From contig OW028580.1 in NCBI GenBank assembly GCA_932294295.1, forward strand, positions 35,095,136 to 35,159,135: DNA of 64,000 bases, written 5' to 3'. Below are positions 55,701 through 64,000 of this stretch, in pieces. Source of the stretch: Alitta virens. Taxonomy: Eukaryota; Annelida; Polychaeta; Phyllodocida; Nereididae. How positions within the stretch are numbered: the first letter of the stretch is position 1; every line of letters begins with the position of its first letter. A model generated the notes under the pieces. It did not search any database. It saw nothing but the letters and a program-made list of their open reading frames with translations, and had not been told where the DNA came from. The position numbers and the translations under genes are program-made.

Positions 55701-58700
55701 AATGAAACTGGCCACACACACTCACTGTTCTCACTCTTTCTTAAGTGAAACAGTGTAATTACACAAATTGAATTTGTCAATTGCTCTTTATGTTTCTGTT
55801 AGCTGATTGCATTTGAAACTACACAGTAATTAATTTCAAGTAATTACAAATTGGCCAATGTTGAAATGCAATTATTTCTCAAACTGTTTTAAACAGCAGA
55901 TATGCAGTAACTCACTGAACCTGTCAATTATGTATGTTAATGTGAAAAAATGAAACATGATTATATTTTTTTAATTTGGATCTGAATTATTCTATTAGAT
56001 TTGCAAAACATGTCACATTTTTCTGAAAGACTGCAACTTAATAGCAGGAAAGTTTGAAATATATATATATATATATATTTATTTTTTCATAGTATGACTA
56101 ACAAGCAAAGGTATCTTTTTATAATTACTAATACTTTTAGATGGTGCAAGTGGTCAATTTGCAGACAGTTGTGGGTAGCTAGGCAAGAGTAGCCAGGATC
56201 TATGGAAAAGTACATTTTATAGCACATTCGGCAATAAAGACATAAATTTATATGAACTATACTAATTTATTGTAATATTTTGACATGATACCTTGTCAGT
56301 ATCTGTTACCTGCAACTAATACCCTTTAGTCTGTACAAAATAGTTCAATGCATTTTTTAAAATTTTTGCATGTCTAGACTACGTTAACCAATTCTGATAC
56401 AGGTCTCTTTTTTAAAGAGAGCTTTTCTTGTTTAAGGTGAGCTTGAAAACTGGAGAGTCATGAAATTGAATATTTTGATGAAATTCAGCAATTCTACTGT
56501 TTATGAAATTTTTTCACCAGCAATAGTGTATTTTCCCGGAAGGTTCTCTGTATTTCCACCAGGTGGCTATGACAGAATATTACAATTCTATTGGCTGAAA
56601 ATGTTCCCAACCTTGACTGTGATTGGCCGAAGCAAAGTGCATCCTAGCAGCAGTATTTTTAGTGCATTTTAATGTATATTTGACATCATATCATTCAATT
56701 GATTTGTGTTATGTGCTGAGAAAGTTATATTTATTAAATCTGTGGGTTATGGTTTTCCATGTCTGAAAAGCAAAATGAGTAATAAGAAGAGAGGAAATTA
56801 AGACTTATGTCTTCCTGAATTCAGGGCTGCTCATTATGTGATCAGGCATCCGTAAGATGAAGAAATGTTTATTTATTTGATATCTAAAATAGGTTATCTT
56901 TATAAAAGATTTCAAATTGTGATTGTTTTTAGATTCCTTGTGTCAGTGTGTTATCAACTTGTACACTGTTGTCTTAGTGAGTAGTGTGAGAATGGCAGTG
57001 TCGACCTGTCAGTGTCAACCGGTCAACCATGGCTGTGTCAACCTGTCAACTGTAGACCTGTCAACTGTCGACTCGTTTCAAGAATTCAATAACCAAATCA
57101 CTACAATTTTACTACCAGGGCTTTGGAGTAGGAGTCGGAGTCGGGAGTCAGGGGGTTTTTGGGTGGAGTCGGAGTCAGAGTCGGAGTCAGAAAATGGTGT
57201 GTGGCTGGAGTCGAAGTCAGAGTCGGGAGTCTAATTTTTAAAAGGAGAAGGAGTCGGGGAGTCGGAGTCAGAGTCAATTTTAACCGACTCAGAAGCCCTG
57301 GTTACTACACCATTGGCACTATTTAAGTTAATACCAGATAGACTTGACCCGGTGCATTTAGTTAACTGACCCTAGAATGGTCTCTTCTGTAGTTAATAGG
57401 TCTGGTAATGTTCCAGCAACTGAGCACCTGCAATTTTCTCTAATTAAAGTTAAAATTAGTAAGCTGTGTTGATGTGAGATGTGTTTTTTTTTTTGTGAAC
57501 AGACACACAAAGAAGGTGACTATGTTTGGAAGGGCTGTGGATGTCATACTATCGGCAGAGAAGATAAAAGTTCAAAATGCTGCAAGGGAAATTTTTGCAA
57601 CCAGAATGAAATTGAGGAGTCTTCCAACCCTGCTGAAGGTAACTTTTGGTCTCATTGTCTCATCTTTGTTTAATTGCTGCACTGTGAGTGCCAGGTCCAT
57701 GCACTTGAATTTGGTTACAGCTTATAATAATTTATTATATGAGTTTTATCATCCTGACTAACACATTTGAATTTCATAGATTGTATCAGACACAAACAAG
57801 CTTAGATTTGTGACAGAGCTTAGACTCCTTCACATTTATGTATGAAGCAATGGGGAAGTATTGTACCAACAGATGGAGCCATCAGTAACTGCACCCACAA
57901 CTATTTAATGACATCATTTAAATGTGACGTCATCAACTGCACTCAATGACCTAATTATATGATTACGTCATTAAACAATGGTGGGTGCAGTTACTGATAG
58001 CTCCCTGTAGTGGTACAATAGTTCCCCATTGAAATGAAGTATATAGCAGATTAATAACTTCTTTTTGTGATTTGTATTTATGTGGCCTTATATGCCAAGT
58101 TGGCATCTAAATATTGTATACATTCTTTTGGATACAGTAAGCTTGAATTTGAATGAGCTAAACAATTTTCATTGTTTACTTTCCCATCTAAATGATGTCA
58201 CCATTCTCTTTCAGACTTTGAAAACTTCTGTATGTATTGTAACAAGAAGTATGACAAAGAATGCAACTTGAGGTTGCACTGCTTCAAGCACTTCGGTGAC
58301 AGCTGTTATGTAAGTAAAGTAGCGTACATCTTGAAATATTGGTAACGATAGATCTTGATAACAATAAGAATTCACTAATGGTTTCCTTTGGTATTTTCAT
58401 TAGGCATACAAAGAAGGCAACTATGTTTGGAAAGGTTGTGGATGCAGCATGATGGGCAAGAAAGGAACAAAGTGTTGCAAAGGAAAATATTGCAACAACA
58501 ATTTAATCCTACATGATGCAGCCGAGACGTCAGAAAAAGAAAACACAGGTAAACTTTATTTCAGTACATACAACAAAATTACAAAATGTGTGCTTTTGTC
58601 TCAGAAGATATGTCATAATTATGGAGGAAAGAAATAATTAGGATGTATTTACTGGTAATGCCATTTACCAGTCTTGAAACAACTGTTAAGTCCAACACTT

Positions 58701-60631
58701 TAGACCTCCTATGGCTCTATGCATGTCAGTCTGGCAAATTCATATTGTGTGTGAGCTGTCTCAAGTTTAACAATAATGTCGTAAAAATATGGTAGAAAAG
58801 TGTTATTGTGGCTATCATAAGAAGCCTTTGCAGTTTTACTACAGGAAACTATCGTAACAAGATTCCAATCTTTCCTGATGCATGAAATGGCATTACCCTG
58901 TTGAAGTGGAAATTTCTTTGTTGTTTTTATATGATGTATGACGCTGTAATTATGATGCGATACATCTTGAACCTGGTTGCATTGTGTTGTTGAAGTGATT
59001 TAGAAGCATGGCATTTCCTGCGTTTATTCACATGTGTGCGTTTTAGCTGTGGTCTTTTGTAGGTTTTTCTTTTTTTTTTTTGTGGATTTTCTGCATTCTG
59101 CGAACTGCATTAGTAATGATGTAGTGATGGCTGTGTCCCATGACATTTGGTCTGAGCCTACCTGTGAACATTTTAAAAGTCACTTTGGAGGACCAAATTA
59201 AGATGTTCGTAACAGACCTAAGCTGGCTTGTTAGCACCTTTTACTTAACTAAAAGGAAGAGAAGCGCTTACAGAATTATTCAATACCTAATAGAGTAACT
59301 TGGAAAGTTGAAACGTTGAATGATGCACTAAATAATAGTAGGTCATCACCTTCTTTTTCATAAAAATTCAGTTGTTGTTGTATCACAATGGCTGTTTACA
59401 ATATGGGCTATACTACTGGGAACCAAACTACAAGGCAAATTCAAATTCTATGCATGCCGAATTGTCATGAAAAATACCAAACATGATTCTTTATATTAAA
59501 ATATTATTGCAAAATGTACCAAAATCTAATCCCGGACTAAATCAAAAACTATAAACAACGACGACGCTTCTTGAAACCTTTTTCATTTAAATGATAACCG
59601 TTTTCGTTTAAGGGTTCGAAAGCACCCCATGCTATGTTTGTGGGAAGACAAGACAATTTCAGTGCCAAACAACCATGAATTGTCACCTGCGTTTTGGCCA
59701 GTACTGCTATGTAAGTAAAGATTACAAAATTACTCTTAGGGTGGGTAATGGGGGTGATATAATTAACAATAATTTACTTTAACTAGAATAGTTGTTTTAA
59801 ATACAATAATTTATGACAAATTATTCTAAAAAATTCAACACTCAATGTAATTTATATCAAAGTTTAGGATTTACCCAATCCAATCACAGAATTAATATTT
59901 ATTTATGCTTGATTTTATGTAGTCTGCAAATCATCTGACACATAATGTAGGATACATATTACAGGAGTTCTTCTGAAATAAATTTCTTAGTTACAAATAT
60001 TATTATCCTGATGATTTATGTCTTGAAATTAATTATACTTCTAAAAGACATTCATGAGACCAAGTTTATACGTATTGTAGTTCGACATAACTTAATAAGG
60101 TGCTGCACATTACTTTACATTTGCAAGACATACAAGAAAGATGGATATTACTGGTACGGTTGCGGTTGCCCTACATACACAAAATCTTCAGCGTTTCAAA
60201 GATGCTGTTCAGGAAAATACTGCAATCATCCTAGGGCAGACATGTTTCCCGAAAAACATGCTTATTCTGAAATAAGAAAACCAGACCACCATCAAGTTAG
60301 CAAGTTATTATACCAAGGAGCGGAAGAAGGCAAACCAATTATCCATGAAGTTCACAAACACGTATTTCACGACGCCGAGAAACCGATTCTTCACGAAGTG
60401 ACCAAGACTGAGACTAGTTATTCACCTCCTAAGCCTAAGTCTCCAAGACGCAGAGAAAGTTCATTAACTTCAATATTAGTTATGGTCTTACTTATATGTT
60501 TTGTGGCTTTTGGAGTGTCATTCATAATATTATTAATAAAGTTTAATCGCCAGTACAGTAGTGTTTATTGTTTGATTCTATTTGAACACTGGCATCTTGA
60601 ACTTTTACCTACACATTCTGCACGCCGCTAG
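52623..60631 (+). CDS. Four-domain Ly6/uPAR (LU, three-finger) transmembrane protein
   Basis: Nine exons (52623-52722, 53887-53975, 54215-54566, 54666-54760, 57503-57638, 58215-58309, 58404-58548, 59613-59710, 60128-60631) join in frame to 537 residues and a stop. Signal peptide 1-32; LU domains at about 37-95, 186-245, 263-320 and 344-403; transmembrane helix 485-507; 30-residue tail. Each LU has ten cysteines with exact first-half spacing C-x2-C-x7-C-x5-C-x7-C-Y, then W-[KY]-G-C-G and CC-x4-CN. Introns between domains are phase 1 and within domains phase 0, as in the two-exon LU units of uPAR-type genes. LU proteins are usually GPI-anchored or secreted receptors, ligands or modulators; here a helix replaces the GPI signal. 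Ligand and function unknown. An inner Met (residue 11 or 15) gives a more typical signal peptide and may be the real start. Family assignment rests on the cysteine pattern and exon plan. Confidence 0.85.
53184..53562. mobile_element. hAT-type MITE (CAGGGTTCCTGC ends)
   Basis: CAGGGTTCCTGCGGGTT at the left is mirrored by AACCTGCAGGAACCCTG at the right. TGCACA flanks both ends directly. Interior rich in AAAGTCTTA words, as in widespread hAT-type short elements. It sits in LU-gene intron 1. Confidence 0.65.
53887..53975 (+). CDS. LU1, first half
   Basis: Residues 34-63: GNACIYCNKTLEKACTLK to DSCY. Acceptor tttctgcag; donor gtaagt directly after the Cys-Tyr codons, phase 0. Confidence 0.9.
54215..54566 (+). 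CDS. LU1, second half, with long linker and furin-type site
   Basis: Residues 64-180. YVWKGCGGC and CCRGRFCN close LU1. A charged linker of about 85 residues follows, unlike the short linkers of LU2 and LU3; it contains SRSKRRS (125-131), a furin-type R-x-K-R site. Donor gtagta is weak; if unused, the frame ends three codons later at TAA, giving a secreted one-domain protein. Confidence 0.88.
54666..54760 (+). CDS. LU2, first half
   Basis: Residues 181-212: YCMHCSKQLIAECTMKLHC to DSCY. 95 nt, same length and near-identical ending (HFGDSCY) as LU3 first half, suggesting a recent internal duplication. Confidence 0.9.
56526..56843 (-). mobile_element. TA-flanked MITE, copy C (inverted)
   Basis: The reverse complement matches copies at 24502 and 37312 over most of its length (TTCCACCAGGTGGC, AGTGCATTTTAATGTAT). 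The TIR at the distal end is eroded. In LU-gene intron 4. Confidence 0.7.
57116..57300. mobile_element. hAT-type MITE full of GGAGTC repeats
   Basis: Left end CAGGGCTTTGGAGT, right end ACTCAGAAGCCCTG. Flanking octamers TTTACTAC (57108-57115) and GTTACTAC (57301-57308) differ at one base, an 8-bp duplication as expected for hAT. The inside is a degenerate (GGAGTC)n array. In LU-gene intron 4. Confidence 0.75.
57503..57638 (+). CDS. LU2, second half
   Basis: Residues 213-257: KEGDYVWKGCGC, CCKGNFCN. Separated from its first half by a 2.7-kb intron that has taken in two MITEs. Acceptor follows a T-run and is ...tgaacag. Confidence 0.9.
57848..58031. mobile_element. Fold-back MITE with about 60-bp arms
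   Basis: CAATGGGGAAGTATTGTACC at the left is mirrored at the right end (GGTACAATAGTTCCCCATTG). The arms continue through GGAGC.ATCAGTAACTGCACCCAC. The centre carries TGACGTCA-type words. In LU-gene intron 5. A related piece lies near 63860-63912. Confidence 0.75.
58215..58309 (+). CDS. LU3, first half
   Basis: Residues 258-289: FCMYCNKKYDKECNLRLHC to HFGDSCY. Phase 1 in, phase 0 out. Confidence 0.9.
58404..58548 (+). CDS. LU3, second half
   Basis: Residues 290-337: KEGNYVWKGCGC, GTKCCKGKYCN, then a short acidic linker. Only 94 bp from its first half. Confidence 0.9.
58549..59612 (+). other. LU-gene intron 7
   Basis: About 1.06 kb of AT-rich sequence. No exon, repeat family or RNA gene recognised. 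Confidence 0.5.
59613..59710 (+). CDS. LU4, first half
   Basis: Residues 338-370: PCYVCGKTRQFQCQTTMNC to QYCY. More diverged than LU2 and LU3 but with the same cysteine spacing. Confidence 0.88.
60128..60631 (+). CDS. LU4, second half, stalk, transmembrane helix and tail (terminal exon)
   Basis: Residues 371-537. YYWYGCGC and CCSGKYCN finish LU4. A stalk follows with a duplicated motif (KPIIHEV and KPILHEV), then the helix SILVMVLLICFVAFGVSFII.. flanked by basic residues, and a 30-residue tail to TAG at 60629-60631. AATAAA at 60912-60917 supports this as a 3' terminal exon. Acceptor tttgcaag is a CAAG/AAG type, weaker than the others. Confidence 0.85.
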   Translation, partial: TYKKDGYYWYGCGCPTYTKSSAFQRCCSGKYCNHPRADMFPEKHAYSEIRKPDHHQVSKLLYQGAEEGKPIIHEVHKHVFHDAEKPILHEVTKTETSYSPPKPKSPRRRESSLTSILVMVLLICFVAFGVSFIILLIKFNRQYSSVYCLILFEHWHLELLPTHSARR

Positions 60632-60935
60632 GTTTTGGGTGTGGCCAAAATATTTAATTATAATGCATTAGTTGATGCTCTAGTTGATGCATAAGTTGGA
60701 TTTGCCTTGATAAGGTTTGGTTCCCTTGTATGCTATTTTAGATATCTGACTTCTTATACCATTTCATTGAAGTCCCAAGTTGTTTCATGCAGATATTCAG
60801 TCCCTGCTATTAATGTTTTTCAGAAATGTGGTGTCTGATTTTGTAAGCCTTCATTTGCTTCACATGCACATACAGAGTCATAAATGCGAGAGCTCATTGG
60901 TATTGAAGCCAAATAAACAGATGAGGAATTCTCGA
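60632..60935 (+). other. Predicted 3' UTR of the LU gene
   Basis: From the TAG to just after AATAAA (60912-60917). No conserved feature recognised. Confidence 0.45.
60912..60917 (+). terminator. Candidate polyadenylation signal, LU gene
   Basis: AATAAA about 280 bp after the stop codon of the transmembrane exon; first canonical signal found downstream. Confidence 0.5.
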
Positions 60936-61050
60936 AGTCTGCTGGGCCTAGCAAGTTGCGAATGATTTTAAGAAAGGACCAAAATATGATATACTTTGTC
61001 TATCAGATCTCTCTAGTCAGCCAGTGTGCTGAAATGAAATTGGCTCCTTG

Positions 61051-61267
61051 CAGTGTTCATGGTAAGCACAAAGTAGCTGCCGGTCCCAAGCGCCAGCTGT
61101 GTGGGAATGCTGCCGGTCCTTGAGCAAACTTGCGGGTCCCTACCAGGCCATAACATTAGCCTTTCATTCAGACCTGCCAGTCCAGGACCGGGAAGTCATC
61201 AAACCTGTCGGTCCTGCCTTGAAGTTGCCGGTCAGGACCAACGGACCGGCCCTTATTTCGAACACTG
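61051..61267. mobile_element. hAT-type MITE with perfect 8-bp target duplication
   Basis: Ends CAGTGTTC and GAACACTG, flanked on both sides by GCTCCTTG (61043-61050 and 61268-61275). The 217-bp body is GC-rich with repeated CCGGTCC words, in contrast to its surroundings. The intact duplication suggests a fairly recent insertion. Confidence 0.88.
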
Positions 61268-61648
61268 GCTCCTTGTACAAAGTAATACATGCATAAGACC
61301 ATCAAACCCTGCCGTGGGGGGATGGTATAAGACAAGATCATTAATCAATGTTAGACAATTACTGACAAACTCTGGGGATAATTAAGTTGCCCAATCCTGT
61401 TAAACAATATCAGATAGAACTGGAATTACCATAAAAAGCTTGCAGGTCTATGCATATTTAGGAATATCGCACTAACATAGCAAAGCGCCCCTAGTGGCGC
61501 AGCATGTCATGGTAAATTAATATTAAATGGCTTCAAATTTAACCTTCCTCATTTTGTGCTTAACAATTATTAGAGTAAGGTCCAAGCTAAACTGTCCAAG
61601 CGGGTCATTTACCGTGTTCGGATTTTACAACAGAGGCGTGATACTTAA

Positions 61649-62146
61649 CCCTTGTGGTGCCTTATAAGTCCAACTGTGACGCGTCATGTCTATGGGGGTC
61701 TCCCAGGCCCCTTTTCCCTCTTTGGCTATCTTGATCTGATCAGTACACAATGCAGGAAAGACAGCAAGAAAATTTGATGTTAGCATGTTGCAATAATGAT
61801 GCATAAATTATACTTTAAAGAACTCCTACTATAGGCCTATGTTCATTTTTGGATAACCACAAGAATAACAAATTGCTTTTCTTGCCAGCCTTAAGTTGAA
61901 TTTATTTTAGCATACAGTAACAAATGTATTGTCTGTGGAGGGATGGGACGGGAGCAACCCTATGGATGCTTTGTTTTAACATAAATTTCACGTATGAAAT
62001 TATACTTTAAGCTTTCTATTATACTGCAGAGTCAATTGAGATTACAACTGGTGTGGTTTGATAAACTTTTTCATAGCAGAGAGAGAGACAAAAAATAGAA
62101 AAACTTGTCGAGGGGACCAGTCAGGCCCCCGTTGACACCACAAGGG
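61649..62146. mobile_element. piggyBac-type MITE with TTAA duplications
   Basis: TTAA at 61645-61648 and 62147-62150 bracket ends CCCTTGTGGTG and CACCACAAGGG, exact inverted repeats. TTAA target and CCC-starting ends are diagnostic of piggyBac-type elements. 498 bp, no transposase frame. It ends 44 bp before the LU5 exon. Confidence 0.88.
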
Positions 62147-62190
62147 TTAATAGCTTATGAATGACGATTGTTCCCATTTCTTTGGATTAG

Positions 62191-62279
62191 GCAACTTTTG
62201 CTTTGCTTGCGAAAAGGACCTAGAGGATAAATGCAGCGTCAAAATGCATTGCCCCGACCACTTCGGCAGTACTTGCTGG
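62191..62279 (+). CDS. LU5, first half
   Basis: GNFCFACEKDLEDKCSVK to STCW. The usual Tyr after the fifth Cys is Trp. 89 nt, the same length as the LU1 first-half exon. Acceptor ttggattag; donor gtaagt. Confidence 0.85.
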
Positions 62280-63497
62280 GTAAGTAGTCCAAACAAAGAA
62301 GGTTTTAAGTTAAACGGTGGTAGTTAGCTTTAAGAAAAAAAAAATAAGGGAAGCTTAGAACTAAACAAAATATTGTAAATGTTTTTGATTAGTCAGCCGT
62401 AAGAATGACATAAAAGCTGTTTTATGGCCTATATCTGTTAGTTTAATTGCATTTGTGTATTAATTTTTTTTTATATAAACCAATATAACATACTTAACTG
62501 ATTATAACTCTCAAATATATAACTTTATCAAATTTTAAACAGTAGAAAAATAAACCTCAATTTTTTTATTTGTTGATGGAAATCTCTATGTTCTGTTCTC
62601 AAAGCAATTATCTTATTATCAAGTACAAGGAATCAAAAGTTTTTAGTCGATCTGTGTTATAACAGACGTGTGTCAATATTAATGTGGCAATGGTCAAGCT
62701 TTGACATTTTCCCTTTGGGTTTTACCCAGACACGGACTGATGGGAAGTATTTTTGGAAGGGCTGTGGATGTGAACAGTCTTTGAAAGGAGTTAAATGCTG
62801 CATAGGAAGCCATTGCAATGGTAAAGAAACACAAGAATTTGAAAAGTCAACTTTAAAGACAAAATCAGCAAAAGGAGCACCTTCGAAACCTCGGTTATCG
62901 AGACAACCACAAGCATCTGAACCACGTACACGTAAGTTGAATTTTAATTCAATTTATTTGAGCATCTGGTATAAGAAACAACTGATTTATACATACATAT
63001 GTAAGCATAATAAACACATAACAGCTGGTTATATTACCATTACCACAATCAAGTACAAGTAATATAAATTTACATAAATAAGCTCCTATATTACAATAAC
63101 AATTTGACAAGAAAAAATAGAAAAGTAAATAAATAAAAGAAAAACATAAGGAAATTAAAATAATTTTGCAATCACATAATCTTCTCTAACCTCAAGTTTA
63201 CTTTTGAGTGACTCAAGTTAATATCCAGGACTCCAGGTGTTATTATCATAACCACATAATTTACTAAATAACATGTGTATAATATACAATTATGAAGAAT
63301 TGAAGATGATTAAATCGTAACTGTAATCATGGTAGTCAGTGGAGCTATATGGTTTAAATTGCTGTGCTTTATTTTCTTGTCTTTTTATAACAATGGTTGC
63401 TCCAAAAGCAGGACTTTGTCGAGTTTGTGAACAGCAGAAGGAAGAGGAATGCATAGCTGAACTTGAATGCAAGATTCCTGATGGCAACGTGTGCTAT
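62191..63497 (+). CDS. Further LU (Ly6/uPAR) domains: paralogue or alternative 3' exons, partial
   Basis: Three exons (62191-62279, 62730-62931, 63412-63497) with phases 1-0, 0-1 and 1-0, the same plan as LU1-4. They encode LU5 (complete) and the first half of LU6; the rest runs past the window. Cysteine spacing C-x2-C-x7-C-x5-C-x7-C holds in both. No start codon with a signal peptide was found between 60632 and 62190. Either a separate gene whose first exon I missed, or exons spliced to the upstream LU gene in place of its transmembrane exon. Confidence 0.75.
62730..62931 (+). CDS. LU5, second half and basic linker
   Basis: GKYFWKGCGC, GVKCCIGSHCN, then a Lys/Ser/Pro-rich linker. 202 nt, phase 0 in and 1 out; donor gtaagt. 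Confidence 0.85.
62932..63411 (+). other. Intron between LU5 and LU6
   Basis: AT-rich; nothing recognised apart from the pyrimidine-rich stretch before the LU6 exon. Confidence 0.5.
63412..63497 (+). CDS. LU6, first half
   Basis: LCRVCEQQKEEECIAELEC to NVCY, donor gtaagt. The acceptor region (CCAAAAGCAG) is a poor match, with its pyrimidine tract some 20 bases upstream, so the exon start is less sure. The expected second half was not found before 64000. Confidence 0.7.
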
Positions 63498-64000
63498 GTA
63501 AGTAATAATGAAAGAAAAAAGGAAAATCATAACGAAATGAAGTATTTGATGCCTTGGATTAATTTGAGATTTAATTGCTTTATGCTTTGTATTTGTATTT
63601 TACATTGCGGGTGTCAGCGAAGTATTTGACAATAATAGCAATTCCAGGTGTCGATCCAAAACTTTCTGAATAACAGTAACGCTAGATATGTCACTCATTT
63701 ACTATCTTTTTCCATCAGTATGTTTTGAATCAACAAATATACACCGTCAGTATGGCCTACAACTTTGCTCACAGGTGCTATAAGAAAGTCTGAAAGAATA
63801 AAGCATATGTTTAAGGCGATTGGCCATCTCATAACTATCACATGAAGACATCCAACCATATTTTGATGACGTCATCCAAATGTGATGTCATCAACAGCAC
63901 TCAATGACCTGATAGGGCTGGTCAGTTCTTGTGCGACCTTGTATGCAGAAATATCAATACAATACATGACGTCACCACAGCCAATTGTTGATAAGGGCTA
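63498..64000 (+). other. Terminal intron fragment
   Basis: Contains at 63861-63912 a piece (GATGTCATCAACAGCACTCAATGACCTG with variations) related to the fold-back element at 57848-58031. No coding exon recognised to the end of the window. Confidence 0.45.

Larger units (their letters stand above)
54761..57502 (+). other. LU-gene intron 4
   Basis: Apart from the two MITEs, it holds a run of GACAGTTGACAG-type words (54930-54995), a TA microsatellite near 56060 and AT-rich DNA. No additional LU exon seen. Confidence 0.5.
60936..62190 (+). other. Region between the transmembrane exon and LU5
   Basis: Mostly occupied by two MITEs (61051-61267 and 61649-62146). No exon with a signal peptide recognised in the remainder. 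Confidence 0.5.

Noticed and set aside
63339..63411. Possible signal peptide directly upstream of the LU6 exon, making it a first exon
   Set aside because: The open frame reaching upstream begins at GTG, not ATG. The nearest upstream ATG frames stop or lack a hydrophobic core followed by LU6 in frame. An internal exon fits better.

Overview
The window is eukaryotic nuclear DNA. It is AT-rich, with exons of about 40-500 bp, consensus GT..AG introns, many microsatellites and a dense population of short inverted-repeat DNA transposons. The gene families (an LDB cofactor, a CUB/LDLa/MAM receptor and a multi-domain Ly6/uPAR protein) point to a metazoan, most likely a marine invertebrate. Echinoderm or another invertebrate deuterostome is my guess from gene and repeat style; the species is not resolved.

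Layout. (1) 1-8.5 kb, plus strand: the last four coding exons of a LIM-domain-binding protein (LDB1/LDB2, Chip family), namely the end of the dimerization domain, a basic nuclear localization stretch and the LIM-interaction domain, then a long 3' UTR. The 5' exons lie before the window. (2) 8.5-11.5 kb: convergent intergenic/3' UTR space with MITEs. (3) 52.33 down to 11.53 kb, minus strand: one complete 17-exon gene whose phases all agree, encoding 918 residues: signal peptide, CUB, LDLa, MAM, MAM, four LDLa, one transmembrane segment, and a cytoplasmic tail with two PPxY motifs and a C-terminal PDZ ligand. Its first intron is about 31.4 kb and holds repeats plus one compact cluster of promoter-type motifs near 33.6 kb. 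(4) 52.62-60.63 kb, plus strand: a nine-exon gene of 537 residues with signal peptide, four Ly6/uPAR (three-finger, LU) domains, a transmembrane segment and a short tail. Each LU domain is built from two exons split just after the fifth cysteine. (5) 62.19 kb to the end: three more exons of the same design (LU5 complete, first half of LU6), running off the window. They are either a neighbouring paralogue or alternative 3' exons.

The minus-strand receptor and the plus-strand LU gene start head-to-head with only 291 bp between start codons, so they probably share a bidirectional promoter, which contains a perfect CRE. Both encode cell-surface proteins made of disulfide-rich modules. The LDB gene is a nuclear cofactor and converges on the receptor from the other side. 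No rRNA, tRNA, CRISPR or bacterial-type features were seen. Exon boundaries were read by eye from splice consensus, reading phase and domain continuity; no transcript evidence was available.
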